From: an uncultured Clostridia bacterium | Lineage (GTDB): Bacteria; Bacillota; Clostridia; Oscillospirales; Oscillospiraceae | NCBI GenBank assembly: GCA_945926565.1 | Contig: CAMELY010000082.1 | Location: 1 to 6,243, forward strand | Length of the DNA: 6,243 bases | Reading direction: 5' to 3' | Shown here: positions 1-5,531 of the stretch, piece by piece | Numbering within the stretch: position 1 is the first letter of the stretch | Layout: every line of letters begins with the position of its first letter | The notes under the pieces: generated by a model | What the model was told of the DNA's origin: nothing | The model's database searches: none | What the model saw: only the letters and a program-made list of their open reading frames with translations | Program-made: the position numbers and the translations under genes

Positions 1-876
1 CTGTGGAGCAGTGAACGCATTTCCGATATGCTGCAAAACGAGACCTATATCGGCAACATGGTTCAGGGCCGCAGCGTGAAGATCAGCTACAAGTCCAAGA
101 AATGCCTGAAACAGAATCGGGCAAATTGGGTGGTCGTAGAGGGTACCCATGAGCCGCTGATCGACCGTGAGACCTTCCGCAAGGCGGGGATGCTGCTGCG
201 CAGCCGCAAGCACACCCGCAGCAGAACCTACGACTTCCTGCTCAAAGGCCTGATCTTCTGCCACGAGTGCGGGTATCCTCTGGCCGTGCTCAACCGGAAA
301 AACGCCGCCGGAGAGGATGTGCTGTACTTTGTATGCCGTACCTATCAGCGGTTTACAAAAGCCGGCGTCTGCACCTGCCACAACATCAAGGAAAAAACGG
401 TCACCGACGCAGTCATCGCCAAGGTCCGGGAGGTCTGCAAGGCTTATCTGGATCCGCCCAAGCTGCAGCCCTTGGCCGAAGTCGCTGTGGAAGAAGCCCG
501 CAAGGCCAAATGCCACGAGAGTGAGATTCAGACACTGCGCAGCAGGATTGACAGCCTGACTGCCAATCTGGATCAGATGTACATGGATCGGCTCAGCGGT
601 CTGCTGACGGAGGCCGACTTCGAACGCATCTATCAGCGGGCCAAGGCAGAGCGGGGTAGCCTGGAGGAAAAGCTGAGGGAGTTGGAGCTGCAGCAGAAAA
701 GCCCTGTCAAGACAGAGGACAGGGCAAAGGAGCTGGTACAACGCTTCATCGACTCCGCCTTTACCAGTAGGGAGCTGCTGGTAAGCCTCATCGACCGGGT
801 GGAACTGACGGAGGATAAGCAGCTCATCATCAAGTTCCGGTTTCAGACGATAAATGGTGTATTTTTAACCGAATAA
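1..876 (+). CDS. Large serine recombinase, C-terminal part (5' end outside window)
   Basis: The frame is open from the first base, so the gene starts upstream; 291 residues are visible, about half of the usual 500-560. The catalytic N-terminal resolvase domain with its serine nucleophile is off the window. The visible part starts with the end of the 'Recombinase' DNA-binding domain (WSSERISDMLQNETYIGNMV, residues 2-21). A zinc beta-ribbon follows, with CHEC at residues 87-90, a Cys at 112 and a CTC pair at 124-126. Next is a charged helical, probably coiled-coil, segment (about 160-235) and a beta-rich tail (LIDRVELTEDKQLIIKFRF). This order is that of TnpX/TndX-type large serine recombinases, which excise and integrate conjugative or mobilizable elements and some prophages at short att sites. 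An internal ATG at 28 is not the start, because the conserved motif begins before it. The gene converges on malQ. Family assignment is firm; the element type is unknown. Confidence 0.93.
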   Translation: MWSSERISDMLQNETYIGNMVQGRSVKISYKSKKCLKQNRANWVVVEGTHEPLIDRETFRKAGMLLRSRKHTRSRTYDFLLKGLIFCHECGYPLAVLNRKNAAGEDVLYFVCRTYQRFTKAGVCTCHNIKEKTVTDAVIAKVREVCKAYLDPPKLQPLAEVAVEEARKAKCHESEIQTLRSRIDSLTANLDQMYMDRLSGLLTEADFERIYQRAKAERGSLEEKLRELELQQKSPVKTEDRAKELVQRFIDSAFTSRELLVSLIDRVELTEDKQLIIKFRFQTINGVFLTE

Positions 877-1030
877 GCCGCTTATGCGGCACTATTTCAA
901 GGCAAATTCGTTTACAATAGCCGAGCCGAAAAGTATCGCGCCTGGAAAAGCAGGCCCTTCAAAAGCTGCTCTCCGCCCTGGAAGGGCCAGCCCGCCAGTA
1001 ACCGGAAACCGCTCACCGCCCAAGAGCAAA
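877..1030. other. Intergenic gap between recombinase and malQ terminator; possible mobile-element end
   Basis: No supported gene lies here. The sequence holds a short GCCGC-TTAT-GCGGC stem directly after the recombinase stop (877-890) and an 8-bp inverted repeat GGCCCTTC (953-960) / GAAGGGCC (981-988) with a 20-base loop. Neither is followed by a convincing T-tract. Large serine recombinase genes often lie beside one att site of their element, so an attL/attR junction could fall here. That is inference: no duplicated core can be recognised without the other end of the element. Confidence 0.4.
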
Positions 1031-1070
1031 CGCCTTCCCCGGAAGTGCCAAATCGCTTCCGGGGAAGGCG
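1031..1070. terminator. Perfect 15-bp hairpin, bidirectional intrinsic terminator
   Basis: The left arm CGCCTTCCCCGGAAG (1031-1045) and right arm CTTCCGGGGAAGGCG (1056-1070) pair over 15 bases with no mismatch, around a 10-base loop. On the + strand the stem is followed by TATTTTGTTC; on the minus strand it is followed by TTTGCTCTT. It begins 15 bases after the malQ stop codon and lies between two convergent genes, so it most likely ends the malQ transcript and can also stop readthrough from the recombinase. Confidence 0.85.
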
Positions 1071-1085
1071 TATTTTGTTCTCCGA

Positions 1086-2579
1086 TTAAGTCTCAGCCGG
1101 CAGCCGCTGATAGAGCTCCATCTCCTGCCGCACCCGGCAGGCCAGGTCATGATCATAGGCTCCGGGCAGCGCCCGCCACTTCCAGTTGGCGCCCAGGGTG
1201 GAGGGCGTGTTGATCCGGGCCTCGCTGCCCAGGCCCAGCAGATCCTGCATCTGCATGATTGCCAGATCGGCCACGCTGGCCCAGGCCGCCCGCATCATCC
1301 CCCAGTGATAGCCCTCCTGAGCGTTCAGCCGCAGGTAGCGTTTGGCATAGGCCACATCCGCCTCGGGGGCGGTGGCCATCCAGCCCTGGATGGTGTCGTT
1401 GTCGTGGGTGCCGGTGTAGACCACACAGTTGCGGGGGTAGTTATGGGGCAGATAGGTGCTGCCGCTGCTGTCCCGGCTGTCAAAGGCAAACTCCAGCACC
1501 TTCATGCCGGGGTAGCCGGTGTCCCGGAGCAGCTGAACCACCGAGTCGTTCAGATAGCCCAGATCCTCCGCGATGATCTCCCGATGGCCCAGCGCCTGCT
1601 GCACGGTTCGGAAAAAGTCCATGCCCGGCCCCGGACGCCAGCGCCCGTTCCTCGCAGTGGTGTCCCCATAGGGGATGGCGTAATAGGCGTCAAAGCCCCG
1701 GAAGTGGTCGATGCGCAGCACGTCATAAATCCGGAACTGAAAGGCGATCCGGCGCAGCCACCAGGCGTATCCGGTTCCTGCCATATAGTCCCAATTGAAC
1801 AGGGGATTGCCCCAGAGCTGACCGTCCTCGGAAAAGCCGTCCGGCGGGCAGCCGGCCACAGCGGTGGGCTGTCCCTCTTCATCCAGCTGGAACTGCTCCG
1901 GATTCGCCCAGACGTCCACACTGTCGGCGGCCACATAGATGGGCAGATCCCCGATAATGGAGATCCCCTTCCCTGCCGCCTCGGCCCGGAGGGCGTTCCA
2001 CTGCCGGTAAAACAGATACTGCACCGCCCGCCAGAAGTCCAGCTCCCCGGCCAGCTCCTTACGGGCCGCCTCGAGGGCTGCCTTTTGGCGCATCCGCTCC
2101 GGTCTCGGCCACTGGTACCAGGAGACGCCGCCGTGCTTGCCCTTCAGGGCCATAAACAGGGCGTAGTCCTCCAGCCAATCCCGCTCCCGGCGGCAGAAAG
2201 CGGCGTAGTCCTCCGGCTGCCGGGCCAGGAGACGTTGACTGGCCAGATGCAGCACCCGATACCGCTGCTGATAGATCCGTCCGTAATCCACCTGCCCGGC
2301 ATCATCGCCCCAGTCCAGCCCCTGGTACTCCTCCGGCTGCAGCAGCCCCTCCCCCGCCAGATCATCCAGGTCGATGAAGTAGGGGTTCCCCGCATAGGAG
2401 GAAAAGGACTGGTAGGGGGAGTCCCCAAAGCTGGTGGGACAGATGGGCAGAATCTGCCAGCAGGACTGTCCCGCCTCAGAGAGAAAACAGAGGAAATCCC
2501 GGGCCGCCTGGCCCATGGTGCCGATGCCATAGGGAGATGGGAGGGCGCTGATGGGCATCAAAATTCCGGCTCGTCTCAC
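1086..2579 (-). CDS. malQ: 4-alpha-glucanotransferase (amylomaltase, GH77)
   Basis: This cytoplasmic enzyme moves alpha-1,4-glucan segments from one malto-oligosaccharide to another, releasing glucose and longer chains for further breakdown. The 497 residues match the compact bacterial GH77 form. The N-terminus AGILMPISALPSPYGIGTMG and the block GDLPIYVAADSVDVWANPEQ (210-229) are typical. The three catalytic acids are visible: nucleophile Asp291 in RIDHFRGF, acid/base Glu338 in IIAEDLG, and Asp393 in THDNDT. Their spacing matches Asp293/Glu340/Asp395 of the Thermus enzyme. The GTG start is chosen because AAAGGTG lies 7 bases before it and the family N-terminus begins at once. The gene follows lacI by 26 bases with no terminator between, so they are probably co-transcribed. 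It ends at a strong hairpin. It appears intact. Cargo of the neighbouring transporter is inferred mainly from this gene. Confidence 0.97.
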   Translation of the reverse strand: MRRAGILMPISALPSPYGIGTMGQAARDFLCFLSEAGQSCWQILPICPTSFGDSPYQSFSSYAGNPYFIDLDDLAGEGLLQPEEYQGLDWGDDAGQVDYGRIYQQRYRVLHLASQRLLARQPEDYAAFCRRERDWLEDYALFMALKGKHGGVSWYQWPRPERMRQKAALEAARKELAGELDFWRAVQYLFYRQWNALRAEAAGKGISIIGDLPIYVAADSVDVWANPEQFQLDEEGQPTAVAGCPPDGFSEDGQLWGNPLFNWDYMAGTGYAWWLRRIAFQFRIYDVLRIDHFRGFDAYYAIPYGDTTARNGRWRPGPGMDFFRTVQQALGHREIIAEDLGYLNDSVVQLLRDTGYPGMKVLEFAFDSRDSSGSTYLPHNYPRNCVVYTGTHDNDTIQGWMATAPEADVAYAKRYLRLNAQEGYHWGMMRAAWASVADLAIMQMQDLLGLGSEARINTPSTLGANWKWRALPGAYDHDLACRVRQEMELYQRLPAET

Positions 2580-2586
2580 GGGAAAT

Positions 2587-2593
2587 CACCTTT
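2587..2593 (-). promoter_or_regulatory. malQ ribosome binding site (supports GTG start)
   Basis: AAAGGTG on the minus strand sits 7 bases before the GTG at 2579-2577, inside the 26-base gap after the lacI stop codon. This fixes the non-ATG start of malQ. Confidence 0.8.
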
Positions 2594-2605
2594 CTTTTCC
2601 AGCCG

Positions 2606-3616
2606 TCACTCCGCCGGAGCCGAAACACTTTCTCCGCGGATCAGGCGGAAGGGAATCACCTCATGGACGGGGCAGGGCTTGCGTTCAATGTTGCGAAGTA
2701 AAATGTCGGTACCGCGGGCAGCGAACTGGCGGGTATCCTGCTGAATTGTAGTCAGCCGGGGGACGGAAAACTGAGCAGACGCGATTCCGTCATAGCCAAT
2801 CACCGAGATGTCTTCCGGCACCCGCTTTCCCCGGTCCCGCAGGGCCCGGATGGCCCCGATGGCAATCACGTCGCCCATGGCAAAGATGGCCGTCAGATCC
2901 GGATTCCGGTCCAGCAGGCTGCAGGCCGCCTGATAGCCGTCTGCCATAGAGTAGCGGCAGGGCTCACACTGGAGCTCCTCCCGGAAGGGGATGCCGTGCT
3001 CCCGAAAGCTGGTCAGACAGCCCTGGAGCCGGCAGTAGCTGATCTGGGAGCAGGAGAGGTTGCCGCCCAGGATGCCGATTTTCCGGTGTCCCTGCTGAAT
3101 GAGGAAATCGACTGCCTGCTCCGCGGCGGCGTGGTCGTCTGTGGTCAGGCTGGAGAGGTTGTCGTATCCCAGCTCCTGGGCCGTATTGGTAATCAGGACG
3201 CAGGGGACGGCAATCCCGGCAAAATGATCCCGGAAAAACTCCAGGTCACCGCCCAGGAACAAAATTCCCTTGGGATGGCGCTCCCGGCACAGCTGCTGCG
3301 CGTATGCCACCTCGTCAGCATCCTCATCCAGATAGTGGACGACGGACTCCTGCCCGCTGTCTGCCAGCAGCGCCTGAATCTGCTCCACGATGTCCGCGAA
3401 GAGCATATTCTGGGTACCCTTGACGATGATGGAGATGTTGGAGAGAAACTGCTGTTTCAGATGCTTGGCGTTGGCGTTGGGCTGGTAGTGGTATTCCTCC
3501 ACCACTGCCAGCACCTTCTGTCTTGTCTTTTCGGTGACGTCCGGATGATTGTTGAGCACCCGGGAAACCGTGCCCACGCCGCAGCCGGACAGCCGTGCGA
3601 TATCCTTGATGGTCAT
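2606..3616 (-). CDS. LacI-family transcriptional regulator
   Basis: The 336-residue protein has the standard LacI layout. Residues 1-22 are the helix-turn-helix (TIKDIARLSGCGVGTVSRVL). Residues 44-54 form the hinge region (YQPNANAKHLK), with Leu53 at the usual minor-groove lever position. The rest is a periplasmic-binding-protein-like effector domain, with Arg196 in RLQG, Asp249 in the GD-x-x-A-x-G segment, Asp276 in VIGYDGIA, and the familiar PRLTTIQQD at 286-294. The ATG at 3616 is preferred over an in-frame TTG at 3637, since AAGGAAGG ends 6 bases before the ATG and the family normally starts with M-x-T/I-KDIA. It lies between the permeases and malQ, so it probably represses this sugar locus and is relieved by a maltodextrin-type sugar. 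The effector is not known from sequence. A candidate operator lies just upstream. Confidence 0.95.
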   Translation of the reverse strand: MTIKDIARLSGCGVGTVSRVLNNHPDVTEKTRQKVLAVVEEYHYQPNANAKHLKQQFLSNISIIVKGTQNMLFADIVEQIQALLADSGQESVVHYLDEDADEVAYAQQLCRERHPKGILFLGGDLEFFRDHFAGIAVPCVLITNTAQELGYDNLSSLTTDDHAAAEQAVDFLIQQGHRKIGILGGNLSCSQISYCRLQGCLTSFREHGIPFREELQCEPCRYSMADGYQAACSLLDRNPDLTAIFAMGDVIAIGAIRALRDRGKRVPEDISVIGYDGIASAQFSVPRLTTIQQDTRQFAARGTDILLRNIERKPCPVHEVIPFRLIRGESVSAPAE

Positions 3617-3622
3617 TTCAGG

Positions 3623-3630
3623 CCTTCCTT
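3623..3630 (-). promoter_or_regulatory. lacI-family gene ribosome binding site (decides ATG start)
   Basis: AAGGAAGG on the minus strand lies 6 bases before the ATG at 3616-3614. The alternative TTG start at 3637-3635 would place this site inside the coding sequence. Confidence 0.7.
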
Positions 3631-3645
3631 TTCGCAAAATAGAGA

Positions 3646-3659
3646 TGGAATCAATTCCA
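3646..3659. promoter_or_regulatory. Candidate LacI-type operator (14-bp palindrome)
   Basis: TGGAAT-CA-ATTCCA is a perfect 6+6 inverted repeat with a 2-base centre, upstream of the LacI-family gene. It starts about 7 bases past the candidate -10 box, so it would cover the transcription start, the usual place for an autorepressor site. LacI-family operators are often even palindromes with a central CG; the CA/TG centre here is less typical, which lowers confidence. No second copy was seen in the window, but the promoter of the binding-protein gene is outside it. Confidence 0.5.
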
Positions 3660-3666
3660 AAGTTCT

Positions 3667-3695
3667 ATTTTAACCCTTTACCGCTCCGTCTGCAA
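3667..3695 (-). promoter_or_regulatory. Candidate sigma-70-type promoter for lacI-malQ
   Basis: On the minus strand TTGCAG (3695-3690) and TAAAAT (3672-3667) are separated by exactly 17 bases. The -10 matches 5 of 6 consensus positions, the -35 only 3 of 6. The -10 box overlaps the stop codon of the malG-like gene, so the promoter lies mainly inside its 3' end. Transcription would start near 3660, at the edge of the palindrome. Confidence 0.45.
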
Positions 3696-4512
3696 CACCC
3701 TTAATGATGTATTTCTGACAAAATACGTAGATAATGATGATGGGAAGGACGGTGAGCATAATGCAGGCCATCATGGGGCCCATCTCCACCTTGCCGTAGC
3801 TGCCCTTGAAATACTGAATCAGGATGGGAATGGTGGAATACTTTTTCCGGTCCAGCACCAGGTAGGGGAGCAGATAGTCGTTCCAGACCCACATGGTCTC
3901 CAGGATGCCCACGGAAATGAGGGTAGGCTTGAGCACCGGAATGACGATGAGGAAAAAGGTCTGCAGCGGATTGCAGCCGTCGATGAGGGCAGCCTCCTCA
4001 ATTTCCAGGGGAATGGACTTCATAAAGCCGGAGAACATAAATACCGCCAGGCCGGCGCCGAAGCCCAGATAGATGATGCAGATGTTCCAGGGGGTGTTCA
4101 GCCTGAGCTGATCCGAAGTAGAGGCCAGGGTGAACATGAGCATCTGGAAGGGCACCACCATGGAGAAGACAAAGAGGAAGTAGCACAGCTTGGTAAAGAC
4201 GTTCTGCACGCGGGTGATGTACCAGGCGCACATGGAGCAGCAGACCAGAATCAGCACCACGCTGGTCACGGTGATGGTCAGGCTGGTGAGGAAGGCGCTC
4301 AGGAAGCCCTTGGAGCCGATGGCGTCCACGAAGTTGGCCAGGCCATTGAAGGTCTCGGCGGTGGGCAGCTCAAAGGCGCTGCTGGTGGTGATGGCGGTCT
4401 CTTTCTTCAGAGAGTTCATCAGGATCATGAACACCGGGTAGATCCAGGCAATACAGAGCAGGCTCAGCACCACGGTCAGAATACGGTCAAAGACGCGGGT
4501 TTTCTTTTTCAT
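3670..4512 (-). CDS. CUT1 sugar ABC transporter permease, MalG-like
   Basis: The 280-residue inner-membrane protein has about six hydrophobic segments (roughly 11-33, 70-97, 107-130, 141-163, 198-220 and 245-265). The EAA loop that docks the ATPase is clear (EIEEAALIDG, 170-179, then PLQTFFLIVIPVLKP). The C-terminus IIKGVADGAVKG is the hallmark end of MalG-type permeases. The ATG at 4512 is chosen over longer in-frame readings because AAGGAGG precedes it by 10 bases and the KKK-rich N-terminus is typical. Its start shares one base with the stop codon of the malF-like gene (TAATG), implying translational coupling and equal amounts of the two permeases. With its partner it forms the membrane channel of an importer, likely for malto-oligosaccharides. 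Cargo is inferred from malQ; other oligosaccharides are possible. Confidence 0.94.
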   Translation of the reverse strand: MKKKTRVFDRILTVVLSLLCIAWIYPVFMILMNSLKKETAITTSSAFELPTAETFNGLANFVDAIGSKGFLSAFLTSLTITVTSVVLILVCCSMCAWYITRVQNVFTKLCYFLFVFSMVVPFQMLMFTLASTSDQLRLNTPWNICIIYLGFGAGLAVFMFSGFMKSIPLEIEEAALIDGCNPLQTFFLIVIPVLKPTLISVGILETMWVWNDYLLPYLVLDRKKYSTIPILIQYFKGSYGKVEMGPMMACIMLTVLPIIIIYVFCQKYIIKGVADGAVKG

Positions 4513-4529
4513 TACTGCTGCACCTCCTT
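4510..4529 (-). promoter_or_regulatory. TAATG stop-start overlap with ribosome binding site
   Basis: The malF-like gene ends with TAA at 4514-4512, and the malG-like gene starts with ATG at 4512-4510, sharing base 4512. AAGGAGG (4529-4523) lies inside the end of the upstream gene. This is the usual arrangement for translational coupling of two subunits of one complex. Confidence 0.85.
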
Positions 4530-5363
4530 GGAGCGGGTGGCACGGAGCTGAATCATCGAAATTGCGACGACCATAATGCAGAACAGGACTGCCTTGGCCT
4601 GGCCGATGCCCTTCCACTGGGCGCCGGAGCGGGCATAGAAGGTGTTGTAGATGTTCAGTGCCAGCATCTCGGTGGCGTGGTTGGGATCGCCGCCGGTGAG
4701 GGCCAGGTTCTGGTCAAACAGCTTGAAGGAGTTGGTCAGCGTCAGGAACAGGCAGATCGTAATGGACGGCATCACGTTGGGGATCTTGACCTTGAACAGG
4801 GTCTGAAGCGATGTGGCGCCGTCAATCTGGGCCGCCTCGATGAGCTCATTGGGGATGGACTGGAGACCGGCAATATAGATAATCATCATATAGCCGATCT
4901 GCTGCCAGCACATGAGGATGATAATGCCCCAATAGCCGGCGTCGGCGTTCAGTGCCAGCAGGGGTTGGCCGGTCAGGCTGAGGACGCAGTTGATGAGGAT
5001 GTTCCAGATATAGCCCAGGACGATGCCGCCGATCAGGTTGGGCAGGAAGTAGACGCCCCGGAAGAGGTTGGTGCCCCGGATGCCCCGGGTCAGGGCCAGG
5101 GCAATGACAAAGGACAGCAGGTTGATCAGCAGCGTGGAGACCACCGTGAAGGAGACGCTGAACTTCAGCGAGTTGAGAAACTGGGCGTCACTGAACGCCT
5201 TCACATAGTTGTCAAAGCCGATGAAGGTGGCCTTATTGATGGTGGTGAACTTACACAGGGAGAGGTACAGGCCCTCTGCGAAGGGGATGATAAAGCCTAT
5301 CGTAAAGGCAAGCAGTGTCGGCAGCACAAATAAAGGCCACCATTTGCGGGTTGTTTTGACCAA
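4512..5363 (-). CDS. CUT1 sugar ABC transporter permease, MalF-like
   Basis: The 283-residue inner-membrane protein has about six hydrophobic segments (roughly 9-31, 67-91, 105-127, 143-165, 199-217 and 255-274). The conserved EAA loop is at 173-183 (ELIEAAQIDGA), followed by TLFKVKIPNVMP; this loop contacts the ATPase. The length fits the short MalF-type permeases of Firmicutes, without the extra N-terminal helices and large periplasmic loop of the E. coli protein. The start is TTG, supported by AGGAGG 8 bases upstream and by the normal N-terminus; no in-frame ATG lies nearby. It is followed by the malG-like gene with a one-base overlap. No promoter was recognised in the 168 bases before it, so it probably depends on transcripts that pass the hairpins downstream of the binding-protein gene. 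Sugar specificity cannot be read from the sequence. Confidence 0.94.
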   Translation of the reverse strand: MVKTTRKWWPLFVLPTLLAFTIGFIIPFAEGLYLSLCKFTTINKATFIGFDNYVKAFSDAQFLNSLKFSVSFTVVSTLLINLLSFVIALALTRGIRGTNLFRGVYFLPNLIGGIVLGYIWNILINCVLSLTGQPLLALNADAGYWGIIILMCWQQIGYMMIIYIAGLQSIPNELIEAAQIDGATSLQTLFKVKIPNVMPSITICLFLTLTNSFKLFDQNLALTGGDPNHATEMLALNIYNTFYARSGAQWKGIGQAKAVLFCIMVVAISMIQLRATRSKEVQQ

Positions 5364-5371
5364 GTGTATTC

Positions 5372-5377
5372 CCTCCT
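5372..5377 (-). promoter_or_regulatory. malF-like gene ribosome binding site (supports TTG start)
   Basis: A consensus AGGAGG lies 8 bases before the TTG at 5363-5361. There is no competing ATG in frame close by, so this site decides the rare start codon. Confidence 0.85.
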
Positions 5378-5399
5378 AATCTCTTTCAGGCCGAATGGC

Positions 5400-5439
5400 A
5401 AAGGCGAGGAGTGAGCCGCACGCCTCACCCCTCACCTTT
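5400..5439 (-). promoter_or_regulatory. 16-bp mRNA stem-loop before the malF-like gene
   Basis: In the minus-strand RNA, AAAGGUGAGGGGUGAG (5439-5424) pairs with CUCACUCCUCGCCUUU (5415-5400) over 16 bases with two G-U pairs and no mismatch, around an 8-base loop. In the + strand RNA the two G-U pairs become A-C mismatches, so the structure favours the minus transcript. Only three T residues end the stem, so it is a weak terminator at best. It may instead protect or mark the processed end of the permease mRNA. It ends 22 bases before the ribosome binding site. Confidence 0.55.
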
Positions 5440-5456
5440 CACCATCCGGCCAGGGG

Positions 5457-5497
5457 TGGATAAGAGAAAAGAGGGTGGGCAGGAGGCCCACCCTCTT
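5457..5497 (-). terminator. Intercistronic stem-loop after binding-protein gene (partial terminator)
   Basis: AAGAGGGTGGGC (5469-5480) and GCCCACCCTCTT (5486-5497) pair perfectly over 12 bases around a 5-base loop. In the minus direction the stem is followed by TTCTCTTATCC, a broken T-tract. It starts 34 bases after the binding-protein stop codon. Such elements commonly end most transcripts after an abundant binding protein while letting some reach the permease genes; that role is inferred here. Confidence 0.7.
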
Positions 5498-5531
5498 GAT
5501 TCAGTCATTCACTTTGCGGTTCTCAGCGGCA

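Noticed and set aside
874..884. Short palindrome TAAGC-C-GCTTA over the recombinase stop codon
   Set aside because: Too short to support as a terminator or att site; it has no T-tract and may be chance.
912..1085. MalQ frame stays open for 57 codons after its TAA stop, possible readthrough extension
   Set aside because: MalQ already has full family length, the stretch passes through a perfect terminator, and an open run of this length is plausible by chance in GC-rich DNA.
884..1213. Open frame of 109 codons on the + strand after the recombinase
   Set aside because: No ribosome binding site precedes its ATG; it runs through the terminator hairpin and into the antisense of malQ.
1149..2744. 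Long open frame (531 codons) on the + strand opposite malQ and the end of lacI
   Set aside because: It is antisense to a gene with all catalytic motifs intact; the translation is low-complexity and matches no family. Long antisense frames are expected opposite GC-rich codon use.
3617..3637. Upstream TTG start adding seven residues to the LacI-family protein
   Set aside because: The ribosome binding site AAGGAAGG lies within this extension and serves the ATG at 3616, and the family normally begins at the TIKDIA segment.
2996..3673. Open frame of 225 codons on the + strand opposite lacI
   Set aside because: Antisense to an intact LacI-family gene, with no recognisable domain or ribosome binding site.
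4677..5333. Open frame of 218 codons on the + strand opposite the malF-like gene
   Set aside because: Antisense to a clear permease; composition is skewed to Asp, Gly, Gln and Val, as expected of the complement of membrane-protein codons.
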